A DNA stretch of 59,686 nucleotides, taken from positions 1 to 59,686 of the forward strand of contig CASGED010000079.1 of the NCBI GenBank assembly GCA_949300425.1, written 5' to 3'. Shown here piece after piece: positions 7,397 to 16,315 of this stretch. Origin of the DNA: an uncultured Bacteroides sp. Its GTDB lineage: Bacteria > Bacteroidota > Bacteroidia > Bacteroidales > Bacteroidaceae. Both the position numbers and the translations under genes were made by a program. The notes below the pieces were generated by a model. It saw only the letters and a list, made by a program, of their open reading frames with translations, had not been told where the DNA came from and made no database searches. Within the stretch, counting starts at the first letter, position 1. Every line of letters begins with the position of its first letter.

Positions 7397-10300
7397 TTAT
7401 TTACTGTATTGTTCTATCTCAGCCGTAGCATCGGAGTTGTCCACATCGTCCCACTCCATCGGTTTCACCTTCTCTTGCAAATACTGGAAGGCTACGAACA
7501 GAGCCGGTACGATGAAGATTTGCAGAATCATACCAATCAACATACCACCGATGGCCGATGTACCCAACGTACGGTAACCATTGGCACCCGCACCGCTGGC
7601 AAACATCAACGGCAACAGACCGATAACCATAGCCAACGACGTCATTAAGATAGGACGCAAACGGGCGGCAGCACCAAGAACGGCTGCCCACGTGATGCTC
7701 ATACCCATCTTACGACGGTCGAGCGCGAACTCTACAATCAAGATGGCGTTCTTCGCCAACAGACCCATCAACATAATCAAGGCAATCTGCATGTAGATGT
7801 TGTTGGACATGGTGCCGATAATCATCTGCAAAGCAGGAATACCGCCAATCAGGCTGGCACCGTTCACAAAGAGGAAGCTACCCAGCAATCCGAAAGGAAC
7901 GGAGAGCAATACGGCCAATGGCAGAATGTAACTTTCGTACTGAGCGCTCAGCAACAGGTAAACGAACACGAAGCAGAGGATAAAGATAATACCTGTAGAA
8001 CTTCCGCTCGTCTCGGCTTCCTCACGCGCCATACCTCCCAATTCGTAACCGAAACCTGCGGGCAAGTTCTGCTCGGCCACTTCGGCAATCGCCTGCAACG
8101 CCTGACCGGACGTGTAACCGGTAGCCGGCGTCACCATCACCTTCATGGATGTATACAGGTTGAAACGGTTGATAACATCCGGACCATACACCTTCGTCAG
8201 CTTCACAAACTGACTGACAGGAGCCATCTCGCCCTTATCGTTGCGCACCTTGATGCTCTCCAATGACTCCAAATCCTTCGTAGCGTCGCGTTCGGCCTGC
8301 ACCATGACACGGAACATCTTACCGAAGCTGTTGAAGTTCGACGCATACAGACCACCATAGTATCCCTGCATCACGCTCAAGATGTCGTTTGGCTTGATAC
8401 CGGCACGCTTACATGCGGCGGCATCGATATCCAGTTGGTATTGCGGGAAGCTGGGATTGAAGTTCGTAGCGGCCGACGTCACTTCCGGACGTTCCTTCAA
8501 AGCAGCCATATAATTTTGTACTACGCTGTAAAAACGGTCCAAGCTACCACCGGTCTTATCCTGCATGTTCAACTCGATGTCGGTAGAGATAGAGTAACCC
8601 GGGATCATAGGCGGAGCGAAGAACAATACCTGCGCTTCCTTGATAACCTTTTGCGCACGCATAAAAAGGGTCGCATACACAATGGTCGAATTCTGCATCG
8701 TCGAACGTTCCTCCCAAGGTTTCAGCTTGACAATGACCGAACCGTAACCGGGACCCTGACCACCGATAAAGCTAAATCCGGAAATCACGGTACGCGACTG
8801 TACGGCAGGCTCGGCGGCAATCAGGCTGTCCACACGCGCCAATATCTTCTGCGCGCGTTCCTGCGAAGTGCCGGGAGGCAATGTCACAGCACCCATGATG
8901 GTACCCGTATCCTCGTTCGGCACCATACCGGTCGGCGTAATCTGCATGAACACTATCAGCAGGACGATGGAAGCGACAACCAGTCCGCCGCTCAGCCAAC
9001 GTTTCTGGATGTATTTCAATACCTGCTTCTTATATTTACCCAAAAGGGAATCATACGAACTATTGAACGAATGCTTGAATTCATCGGTCGTCATACCGGC
9101 TACGGCCATGATACTGATAACAATGAATATCGGGCACAGCACCGGATGCTCTCCGAAACTGAACATACCGAATATCATACCCAAAATGGCCACGATAGTA
9201 AAGAGGATGGTCAGCTTCGGCTTCATAAACTTACCCAATCCCTGCGCATAACGTTGAATCCATATCTTACGCGCTTCTTTCGTTGCCGCACCAATACGTT
9301 CTTTCAGCGAAGCTTCATGTCCGCCTTCGGTATTGTGCGGTTTCAAGAAGATGGCACACAAAGCCGGACTCAATGTCAAAGCGTTTACAGCGGAGAAGAA
9401 GATGGCGATAGCCATGGTCAGACCGAACTGCTGGTAGAACGTACCCGCCGTACCGCCCATGAAGCTCACGGGGATAAACACGGACATCATGACCAGCGTA
9501 ATGGATACCAATGCGCCACCCAACTCGTGCATGGCGTCGATGGCTGCCAGACGGGCCGACTTATAGCCCTGGTCCAGCTTGGCATGGACACCCTCGACGA
9601 CGACTATCGCGTCGTCCACCACAATGGCAATGGCAAGCACCATGGCCGACAACGTCAGCAGGTTGACACTGAAACCGATAATCTTCAGCATAAAGAACGT
9701 TGCAATCAATGCTACCGGGATGGCAATGGCAGGAATCAACGTAGAGCGCATGTCCTGCAAGAAAATGTACACCACGATGAACACCAGGATGAACGCCTCT
9801 ATCAACGTCTTGACCACCTCATGGATAGAAGCGAAGAGGAAGTCATTGGCGCTTTGGGCGATGTTGATACCCAAGCCGGCAGGCATGGATTTCTGCATCT
9901 CTGCAAGTACCTTCTCCAGGTTCTGGATGGTAGCCGTCGCGTTGGTACCGGCCATCTGATAAACGATACAGCTGACACCCTTGTGTCCGTCCACCGTATT
10001 GTCGAATCCGTACGTGTTACGTCCCAGTTCAATGGTCGCCACATCTTTCATGCGCAGCACCTCGCCGTCGGCCAATGCCTTGATGACAATGTTCTCAAAC
10101 TCCTCAGGCGTCTGCAAACGTCCGCGATAGCGGATAGTATATTGGAAGCTTTGGTTACTGCGTTCACCAAACTGTCCCGGAGCCGCTTCGATGTTCTGTT
10201 CAGCCAAAGCGGAGCTGATGTCCGCAGGAATCAGTCCGTACTGTGCCATCACATCCGGCTTCAGCCAAATACGCATGGAGTAGTCCGCACCCATTACGAA

Positions 10301-10828
10301 GGCGTCACCTACACCGGCCACACGTTTGATTTCAGGAATGACATTGATGTTACCGTAGTTCTCAATAAACTCGATGTTATACTTGTCTTCCATGTCATAG
10401 ATGGTAAAAATCATCAGCATGGATGTCTGACGTTTACGGGTCGTTACACCGATTTGCGTTACTTCCTGCGGCAACAAACCTTGGGCGGCGGTCACACGGT
10501 TCTGCACGTTCACCTGCGCCATGTCCGGGTCAGTACCCTGATTGAAGTAAATCGTAATGGATCCCGAACCGTTGTTCGAAGCATCGGACGTCATATACAT
10601 CATACCTTCCACACCGTTGATCTGGTCTTCCAACGGCGAAATGACCGCGTTCAGTACGGTCTGGGCGTTTGCGCCCGGATAGCTCGCGCTCACGTTGACC
10701 GTAGGAGGCGCGATGTCCGGATATTGGGTGACAGGCAGCGTGGCCAGTCCGATAAAACCCAAAATGACCAACAGGACAGAAATCACCGTTGACAATACCG
10801 GACGATTTATAAATCTGGCTAAGTTCAT
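7397..10828 (-). CDS. RND efflux pump, HAE1 family (AcrB/MexB-like)
   Basis: Inner-membrane proton-driven multidrug exporter of 1143 residues, slightly longer than typical AcrB (about 1050). The N-terminal helix and porter domain begin MNLARFINRPVLSTVISVLL. TM4 carries the proton-relay pair D405/D406 in AIAIVVDDAIVVVEG. The second half repeats the fold (SAQYESYILPLAVLLSVPFG and a C-terminal helix bundle). An insertion after TM6 (roughly residues 495-600) containing extra hydrophobic stretches accounts for the added length. It lies between adaptor and channel genes, so a complete pump is encoded. No local repressor gene is visible. Confidence 0.96.
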   Translation of the reverse strand: MNLARFINRPVLSTVISVLLVILGFIGLATLPVTQYPDIAPPTVNVSASYPGANAQTVLNAVISPLEDQINGVEGMMYMTSDASNNGSGSITIYFNQGTDPDMAQVNVQNRVTAAQGLLPQEVTQIGVTTRKRQTSMLMIFTIYDMEDKYNIEFIENYGNINVIPEIKRVAGVGDAFVMGADYSMRIWLKPDVMAQYGLIPADISSALAEQNIEAAPGQFGERSNQSFQYTIRYRGRLQTPEEFENIVIKALADGEVLRMKDVATIELGRNTYGFDNTVDGHKGVSCIVYQMAGTNATATIQNLEKVLAEMQKSMPAGLGINIAQSANDFLFASIHEVVKTLIEAFILVFIVVYIFLQDMRSTLIPAIAIPVALIATFFMLKIIGFSVNLLTLSAMVLAIAIVVDDAIVVVEGVHAKLDQGYKSARLAAIDAMHELGGALVSITLVMMSVFIPVSFMGGTAGTFYQQFGLTMAIAIFFSAVNALTLSPALCAIFLKPHNTEGGHEASLKERIGAATKEARKIWIQRYAQGLGKFMKPKLTILFTIVAILGMIFGMFSFGEHPVLCPIFIVISIMAVAGMTTDEFKHSFNSSYDSLLGKYKKQVLKYIQKRWLSGGLVVASIVLLIVFMQITPTGMVPNEDTGTIMGAVTLPPGTSQERAQKILARVDSLIAAEPAVQSRTVISGFSFIGGQGPGYGSVIVKLKPWEERSTMQNSTIVYATLFMRAQKVIKEAQVLFFAPPMIPGYSISTDIELNMQDKTGGSLDRFYSVVQNYMAALKERPEVTSAATNFNPSFPQYQLDIDAAACKRAGIKPNDILSVMQGYYGGLYASNFNSFGKMFRVMVQAERDATKDLESLESIKVRNDKGEMAPVSQFVKLTKVYGPDVINRFNLYTSMKVMVTPATGYTSGQALQAIAEVAEQNLPAGFGYELGGMAREEAETSGSSTGIIFILCFVFVYLLLSAQYESYILPLAVLLSVPFGLLGSFLFVNGASLIGGIPALQMIIGTMSNNIYMQIALIMLMGLLAKNAILIVEFALDRRKMGMSITWAAVLGAAARLRPILMTSLAMVIGLLPLMFASGAGANGYRTLGTSAIGGMLIGMILQIFIVPALFVAFQYLQEKVKPMEWDDVDNSDATAEIEQYSK

Positions 10829-10964
10829 ATATTCATTTACTATTTAGCAATTTACTATTTACTGTTTAGCAATCTTATTCACCTATTCATTTACAATTTA
10901 CGATACTTTGCTGTCTTTTCATCTAAGTAAATCGTACTTGGTAAATGATACTTGGTACTTGTTT

Positions 10965-12140
10965 TTATTGGAATGCCGACTGGATGTTACCGCTTCGTTG
11001 GTCTTCCAGTGCCTTTTGGTAGGCAGCTTCCTTTTCGGCAGGCGTAATAGGTGTAATGGCCTGTCCGTCATGCAAAGCCTGCACACCTTCCACCACAATC
11101 TTGTCGCCGGCCTTCAAACCGCTTGTCACATAGTAATTCTGACCATCGTTCAAACGATACACCTGAATCTCCGTATTCTTCACCGTGTTGTCCGCCTGTA
11201 CGACAAATACGAACTTCTTGTCTTGAATTTCCGTTGTGGCCGACTGAGGCACCAATATCACATTTGTCAACACATTCGGGAATACCACTTTTCCAGTCGA
11301 ATTGCTGCGCAACACATTGTGCTCATTGGGGAACATGGCACGCATGCTTACCGAACCCGTCGTGGGATCTATCACACCACTGATAGTCTCCACCCGTCCG
11401 CTGTCCGGATACATTGTTTCGTCTATCAGTTGCAAGCGGACCTTGGGCATCTTTTCCAAAATTTCCTTTTGCGAGCCGCCTTCCTTAATCAAAGCCAGTA
11501 ACTGACGTTCTGTCATGGAAAAATAAGCGAACATGGACGAGTTATCGGCCACCGTAGTCAGCGGTGTAGCCATCGAAGCGCTTACCAGGCTACCAATACG
11601 GTAAGGTACCTTTCCTACGATGCCATCGCTCGGACTGGTCACTTCCGTGTATTCCAAGTTACGTTCCGCATTTGTCAACGAAGCCTCCGCCTGTGCCAAT
11701 GAAGCTTTGGCCTGTGCCAATTGGTTTTCCGAAGTGCTCAGTTGATAATCGCTCACGATCCCCTTTTTATTCAGCTCCCGGTTGTTTTGGGTAGTCAGCT
11801 CTTGCGTTTGCAAGGCCGCTTTAGCCGTCTCTACGGCTGCCTTGGCCGTCTCTACGGCTGCCTTGTATTGCACTTGGTCAATGGTAAACAACACTTGTCC
11901 CTTCTTTACCACCGAACCCTCGTCTACGTGCAACTTCGTGATAAATCCACTCACCATAGGACGTATCTCCACATCCTGCTTACCTCGGATAGTAGCCGGA
12001 TAACTGTTGGTCAAATGGGCTGTTGTCGCCTGAGCTTCCAATACTGCATACTCCGGCGCATTGCCGGCGCCCTTGTCACCTCCTCCGCAACTGCTAAACA
12101 GAGCAAGGCAACATAATGATAATACTAATCTACTCTTCAT
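10965..12140 (-). CDS. RND efflux periplasmic adaptor (membrane fusion protein, AcrA-like)
   Basis: Periplasmic adaptor lipoprotein of 391 residues linking the pump to the outer-membrane channel. Signal MKSRLVLSLCCLALFSSCG ends in a lipobox. Domains in order: biotinyl-lipoyl half (GFITKLHVDEGSVVKKGQVL), alpha-helical hairpin starting YKAAVETAK, second lipoyl half (TSPSDGIVGKVPYRIGSLV), beta-barrel and membrane-proximal domain (GLKAGDKIVVEGVQAL). The hairpin includes an exact in-frame 21-bp duplication at 11824-11865 encoding AAVETAK twice, yet its ascending arm is the same length as that of E. coli AcrA. First gene of the operon. Confidence 0.95.
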   Translation of the reverse strand: MKSRLVLSLCCLALFSSCGGGDKGAGNAPEYAVLEAQATTAHLTNSYPATIRGKQDVEIRPMVSGFITKLHVDEGSVVKKGQVLFTIDQVQYKAAVETAKAAVETAKAALQTQELTTQNNRELNKKGIVSDYQLSTSENQLAQAKASLAQAEASLTNAERNLEYTEVTSPSDGIVGKVPYRIGSLVSASMATPLTTVADNSSMFAYFSMTERQLLALIKEGGSQKEILEKMPKVRLQLIDETMYPDSGRVETISGVIDPTTGSVSMRAMFPNEHNVLRSNSTGKVVFPNVLTNVILVPQSATTEIQDKKFVFVVQADNTVKNTEIQVYRLNDGQNYYVTSGLKAGDKIVVEGVQALHDGQAITPITPAEKEAAYQKALEDQRSGNIQSAFQ

Positions 12141-12509
12141 ACTAATTTATTAGTTATCTGTATTCAAATTTAAATTTTGCAACAATTAAGCCATTTCAAC
12201 GAGGCACGAGTTGAAAACTCAAAAACCCTTTTCAGTTTTCAGCCTTGCAAAAGTACCTAATTTAAAATACACACATTTGTTTTAACGCTTATTTTTAACT
12301 ATGTTTCAGAGATTTCTATGTGTATTCAGCAATAATTACGGAAATATCACACAAAAGACAAAAACAGAAATAAACATAGAATAGACAGTAGAATTATGGT
12401 GAAATAAGTGTAAAAGATACTGATTGAATATCTTTTATGCTTTGCGCGGTATAAAAAGAATAAATAGCAAGCATCAAAATAAACCGGAAAATTTATTTAC
12501 GCTAAATTT

Positions 12510-12597
12510 TCATTTAACGTGCCGCCCCTTATCATTTAATGTGCCGCCCCGTCCCTTTAAATGGGAACGACCTTCTGATTAAACGTAATTTGACCGC
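12510..12597 (+). repeat. Four tandem 22-bp repeats with ATTTAAtG core
   Basis: Units at 12510-12531, 12532-12553, 12554-12575 and 12576-12597. The first two differ mainly in the last bases (TCATTTAACGTGCCGCCCC and TCATTTAATGTGCCGCCCC). Related to the five-unit array at 41948-42057. Confidence 0.75.
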
Positions 12598-12670
12598 TTG
12601 AAAACAGGCCGTTTCTGTACCGGAAAGACCACATGTTTCACCCCTCTACACAAATCTTTCCGTTGTAAAT

Positions 12671-12750
12671 TTCACGCCTTCACGGCAGCATAACATATTG
12701 ATTTTAAATCGAATGCTGTGAAAGATATATCCTTCACGAATGTTTCACAT
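12671..12750 (+). repeat. 80-bp module homologous to 42215-42294
   Basis: Begins TTCACGCCTTCAC and ends CTTCACGAATGTTTCACAT. Aligned without gaps to 42215-42294, about 62 of 80 positions agree by eye. Internal arms CACGGC and GCTGTG can pair. Confidence 0.65.
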
Positions 12751-12837
12751 CTCCGTCTTGTGAAGGATGCGGAATCTCTCATTAAAAACTGATTCTGTAC
12801 GATTTGTGCATATAGATGTCGATTTTACCATACATCT

Positions 12838-14838
12838 TTAAAACTTTATTCTTATCTGCACTTGCAAGTCTGTCTTCTTATTCCCCTTAATCAAATCTTT
12901 TCCCGAACTGATTTCATCTCTATCCTGATAAATAGTTTGCCCGAATTTGGTTATCAACATCAGCCAATCACGGAAATCATAACGGAGATGGGCCGAATAA
13001 CGGAAGCCGCGCCCGTTGAATGAAGGCGTGTAAAAAGTGTAAAGCAAGCCTTTCTCGTAAGCATAAACGCGCGAATCATAATCATCAGTATGAAAATAAG
13101 TGCCTTGCACGGAAGCTGTCAGATGAGTAAAAGGAAGTTGAAAACCACAGGATTGGGTCACTAACCAACCCTGGCTATATTGAAGGTCGGGCTGACTGAA
13201 GTGATTATAATCAAAAGTAGTGCGAAATCCCCAAAAACCACTTGTATAATTCAAGCGAAAGCGTGTCTTATGATGATGGGTAGGCAAAATTATTTCTCCG
13301 CTTGTACCTGTCACGTCACGTTCTTTCCGCTTATAGCGATAATTGGCATACATGCTCCAATGTTCATCCGGCGTAAACGTAGCTTGAAACATGACATCCG
13401 TGCCTTGCGAAGGCTTGCTGATGCGGTATTTCCACCAAGGAAAAGAAAAGAAATCCGCCGCTACGAAAAATTTCCAACGCGCAAAGGGCGATACTTCAGC
13501 CGCCACATACCATCCGTTTTCATTTTGCGGAGTGCTTCCTTCGCCAAATCCGTGTCCGAAGAATGACCAATAATCGTGTGTATAAAGTCTGTGAATCAAC
13601 ATGAACTTATAATCGCTATTCAGCTGATATCTCCATCGGTTAAGCAAGGCATATCCGTGTTTGCCTTTAGCCGCCTCCCCTACCCACGCAAACTTTCCCC
13701 ATCGATAGTTGTAATCAATGCTTACATTATAAAAATGATTTCCACGAAGATTATACTTGGCATACTCGCGCAAATTCGGCTCGTAAGGACGATTAAAGAA
13801 ATAGTAAATTCCCGTGACACCTACTTTCAGATGAAGATTTTCGTAAGATACGTTTCCACCCGCCACTTGCATCACCAACGTATGTATTTTCTCTACTTCG
13901 CTTTCCGAACGATGAAGCCCTGTTTTATAAATGGAGGTGATTTCTCCATCCTTCACCACCCCGTCCAGATTACGATGTGAATAAAAAGCCGATGCCCGCC
14001 AAGAGGAATCCAATCGGAGAGTGCCCCCTACCCCACGAAAATAATTATACTCATCGGAAGAGCCATGCTTGCGGAAACCTTCCGTGCGATATTCGGCCGT
14101 AGCCAACGAAAATGATTTTCCCAATCCAAAGGCATTTCCCAACACCAAGCCTTGCCCGAAACTGGCTTTATAGGTTCCAACGGCCAAAGTCTGAAGCCTC
14201 CCCCACTCTTTCAATAGCAGATAATAAGCATAATGGTCATATCCTTTTTTATTATGTAAAGCGAAAAACGGCTCACCGGCATCTTTCTCACCGGTCACAC
14301 CCGCCTGAATGCGCTCGCCATAACGGAAGCTATATCGCAAGGAATGATAGAGCGAAGGACCCAAATAATCTTTCTCATACCCCTTACGTGCATAAAAGGG
14401 CACATCGAAACGTGCCATAGCTTCTTGCTTCGCAAACTTTAGCACGCGTTTCCACGAAGGAAAGGCATCGTCTTTGCGGGACTTTGACACACGGACAAAA
14501 GGCAGAAGCCGTTCGATGGTTTCCTTGTCCATCTCCTCCACCAACTGCAATTCATAAATGGTTTCCATCTCTCCATGAAGATAGATGTATGCCAACAAGT
14601 TTTCTATCTGAATATCAGACAAGAAAGGAAACATTTCCAATTGCTCTTTAGTAGCCGTATTCAGATTTATTTTTTCCCTTAAACGATATGAAAGTTCCTC
14701 CAGTTCATCTTCCCAATCGGTGGCGTCCGATTCAATGGCCAATTGCTCCAGATTTTCTTCCAAAAGCCACAAATCCGTATGCTGAGCCTGCAACGCTACA
14801 CTTATCAACAGAGTTATCAACAAAAGTTTTATCCTCAT
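12838..14838 (-). CDS. Helix-hairpin-helix plus outer-membrane beta-barrel protein
   Basis: Exported protein of 666 residues with signal MRIKLLLITLLISVALQAQ. Residues 55-120 contain ComEA-like helix-hairpin-helix repeats (INLNTATKEQLEMFPFLSD, then a second copy). From about residue 130 to the end, alternating aromatic strands such as HSLRYSFRYGERIQAGVTG and a final strand DLQVQIRIKF, ending in Phe, indicate an outer-membrane beta-barrel. Proteins of this build are common in Bacteroidetes; role unknown, possibly DNA or envelope related. Monocistronic, divergent from the DUF4294 gene. Confidence 0.78.
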   Translation of the reverse strand: MRIKLLLITLLISVALQAQHTDLWLLEENLEQLAIESDATDWEDELEELSYRLREKINLNTATKEQLEMFPFLSDIQIENLLAYIYLHGEMETIYELQLVEEMDKETIERLLPFVRVSKSRKDDAFPSWKRVLKFAKQEAMARFDVPFYARKGYEKDYLGPSLYHSLRYSFRYGERIQAGVTGEKDAGEPFFALHNKKGYDHYAYYLLLKEWGRLQTLAVGTYKASFGQGLVLGNAFGLGKSFSLATAEYRTEGFRKHGSSDEYNYFRGVGGTLRLDSSWRASAFYSHRNLDGVVKDGEITSIYKTGLHRSESEVEKIHTLVMQVAGGNVSYENLHLKVGVTGIYYFFNRPYEPNLREYAKYNLRGNHFYNVSIDYNYRWGKFAWVGEAAKGKHGYALLNRWRYQLNSDYKFMLIHRLYTHDYWSFFGHGFGEGSTPQNENGWYVAAEVSPFARWKFFVAADFFSFPWWKYRISKPSQGTDVMFQATFTPDEHWSMYANYRYKRKERDVTGTSGEIILPTHHHKTRFRLNYTSGFWGFRTTFDYNHFSQPDLQYSQGWLVTQSCGFQLPFTHLTASVQGTYFHTDDYDSRVYAYEKGLLYTFYTPSFNGRGFRYSAHLRYDFRDWLMLITKFGQTIYQDRDEISSGKDLIKGNKKTDLQVQIRIKF

Positions 14839-14939
14839 CCTTGTATTTATATTTGTTTATCGGGCGGCGAAGTTACCTTAAATAAGTTAATGCCACAAGG
14901 AAAAAAGCTGAACCTACAAAAATATTTCATAGAATAATG

Positions 14940-14947
14940 TACTTTTG
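14940..14947 (+). promoter_or_regulatory. Promoter -7 box of the DUF4294 gene
   Basis: TACTTTTG ends 4 bp before ATG 14952, implying a leaderless transcript. It also argues against the in-frame ATG at 14937, which would lie upstream of the transcription start. No clear -33 TTTG. Confidence 0.55.
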
Positions 14948-14951
14948 CGGC

Positions 14952-15566
14952 ATGAAAACAAGGTTTCACCTCATCGTCCTCCTTGTGTTGTCGGCCTTTG
15001 GATGCTCCACGCTACATGCCCAACAAAAAAATACATCATCCAACAATGGAAAGAAGGTGTATCTTACTCCCATGTGTGTATACGAGGGCGATACTATTCC
15101 TTGTGTACAATTAAGAACTGTCTATATCTTTAAACCGCTGAAATTCAAAAACCGAAGAGCCCGTATGCGCTATAACAAATTAGTGCGCGACGTGAAAAAA
15201 GTATTGCCCATAGCCAACGAAGTGAACGGCATTATCATCGAAACTTATGAATACTTGCAAACGCTTCCACCCGGTGAACGCCAGAAACACATCAAGCGGG
15301 TAGAAAAAGGATTGAAAGAACAATACATGCCACGCATGAAAAAACTGACTTTCTCACAAGGAAAATTATTAATAAAATTAGTTGACCGTCAAACTAACTC
15401 TACGGGCTATGAATTGGTAAAAGCTTTCCTCGGCCCCTTCCGTGCAGGCTTTTACCAGACATTTGCCGCCCTTTTCGGCGCCAGCTTGAAGAAAGAATAT
15501 GACCCTACGGGTGATGATGCCTTGACTGAACGGGTGATATTGATGGTACAAAACGGACAGATATAA
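14952..15566 (+). CDS. DUF4294 family exported protein
   Basis: Protein of 204 residues from the start at ATG 14952. The N-terminus MKTRFHLIVLLVLSAFGCSTLHAQ looks like a signal peptide, possibly lipoprotein type at FGC. The remainder is basic and helical (RRARMRYNKLVRDVKKVLPIAN) and contains SQGKLLIKLVDRQTNSTGYE and FGASLKKEYDP, characteristic of DUF4294 in Bacteroidetes. Function is not known. It is followed by the higBA locus, which has its own promoter. Confidence 0.8.
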   Translation: MKTRFHLIVLLVLSAFGCSTLHAQQKNTSSNNGKKVYLTPMCVYEGDTIPCVQLRTVYIFKPLKFKNRRARMRYNKLVRDVKKVLPIANEVNGIIIETYEYLQTLPPGERQKHIKRVEKGLKEQYMPRMKKLTFSQGKLLIKLVDRQTNSTGYELVKAFLGPFRAGFYQTFAALFGASLKKEYDPTGDDALTERVILMVQNGQI

Positions 15567-15588
15567 ATTATATAATTCAGAATTTAAT

Positions 15589-15619
15589 TTTGAAATTTAT
15601 AATTTAATATTTATCTTTG
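15589..15619 (+). promoter_or_regulatory. Promoter of the higBA locus
   Basis: TTTG 15589-15592, 19-bp spacer, TATCTTTG 15612-15619, ATG at 15639. A perfect Bacteroidetes promoter, so the operon is still equipped for transcription despite the broken toxin gene. Confidence 0.75.
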
Positions 15620-15638
15620 CAAAGATATAACCAATACA

Positions 15639-15935
15639 ATGAGGATATTCACCGAACAAACATTAAAAGAATATGCGGAATCACATCCTGATGCAAAAAC
15701 AGCTTTACAGGAATGGGCAATGATTGCAAAACGAAGCAAATGAACTTGTTTTGCAGACATAAAGAAAACTTTTAATAGCGTAGATAATGTGGGAAATCAA
15801 CATTATGTTTTCAACATTAAAGGCAATAATTATCGACTCATAGTAGTCATTAAATTTACAATAAAATTTATATATATCCGCTTCATTGGCACTCATGAAG
15901 AATATAATAAAATAGCAGACTGCTCTAATATTTAA
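15639..15935 (+). pseudogene. higB: HigB-type mRNA interferase toxin with in-frame stop
   Basis: Reading from ATG 15639, 34 residues (MRIFTEQTLKEYAESHPDAK...) are followed by TGA at 15741-15743, then the same frame continues for 63 residues (FADIKKTFNSVDNVGNQHYV..., YIRFIGTHEEYNKI) to TAA at 15933-15935. The total of about 98 codons equals the length of intact HigB toxins (RelE fold, ribosome-dependent mRNA cleavage). The family commonly has Trp at this position, so a single TGG to TGA change is the simplest explanation. No other disruption is visible, which suggests a recent mutation. The antitoxin gene follows after 4 bp. Readthrough or sequencing error are the alternatives. Confidence 0.8.
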
Positions 15936-15939
15936 AATT

Positions 15940-16305
15940 ATGACTAAGATAGAAACAAAAGAACAATATGAATGGGCTGTAAAAAGAGTGGAAGAGCTTC
16001 TTCCTTTAGTTACAGATGAAACACCATCAAATGACCCTAACAGTATTGAATTAGAATTGCTTTCTAATCTTGTAGCAGATTATTCAGAAGAACATTTTGC
16101 ATTAGGCGAGCCTTCACTTACAGATGTGTTGAAGCTAAGAATGTATGAAATGGGACTTAATCAGAAATCTCTTGCAAAATTAATAGGCATTAGTCCTTCA
16201 CGACTTAGTGATTACATTTCTGGCAAATGTGAACCTACCTTAAAGATTGCACGTGAATTAAGCAAAAAACTTAATATTGACGCAAACATAGTGTTAGGTG
16301 TATAA
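15940..16305 (+). CDS. higA: HigA antitoxin, XRE-family DNA-binding protein
   Basis: Antitoxin of 121 residues. The N-terminal part (residues 1-60) is the acidic toxin-binding region. Residues 68-115 form an XRE helix-turn-helix (LRMYEMGLNQKSLAKLIGIS then PSRLSDYISGKCEPT). It should neutralise HigB and repress the shared promoter by binding around the -7 box. It is intact although the toxin gene upstream carries a stop codon. Its 3' end converges on the TrmH-like gene with only 10 bp between stops. Confidence 0.9.
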   Translation: MTKIETKEQYEWAVKRVEELLPLVTDETPSNDPNSIELELLSNLVADYSEEHFALGEPSLTDVLKLRMYEMGLNQKSLAKLIGISPSRLSDYISGKCEPTLKIARELSKKLNIDANIVLGV

Positions 16306-16315
16306 TATAAACCAA

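Larger units (their letters stand above)
12141..12837. other. 697-bp intergenic region rich in repeats
   Basis: No convincing coding region. From left to right: a minus-strand -7 box for the adaptor gene (TACTTTTG, complement of 12248-12255); an AT-rich stretch; four 22-bp repeats (12510-12597); and an 80-bp module (12671-12750) with a following GTGAAGGAT half that pairs with ATCCTTCAC. Confidence 0.6.

Noticed and set aside
8435-10792. 785-codon open frame on the plus strand
   Set aside because: It is exactly antisense to the RND pump gene, has no recognisable domain, and its composition (rich in His, Arg, Thr) is typical of a codon-bias shadow.
11824-11865. Exact 21-bp tandem duplication in the adaptor gene, possibly adding a heptad to the hairpin
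   Set aside because: Counting residues from the start of the hairpin to the turn gives the same length (43) as E. coli AcrA, so no extra heptad is present; it is low-complexity coding.
14937-14951. Upstream in-frame ATG for the DUF4294 gene
   Set aside because: It overlaps the -7 box and would not be transcribed; the signal peptide begins at ATG 14952.
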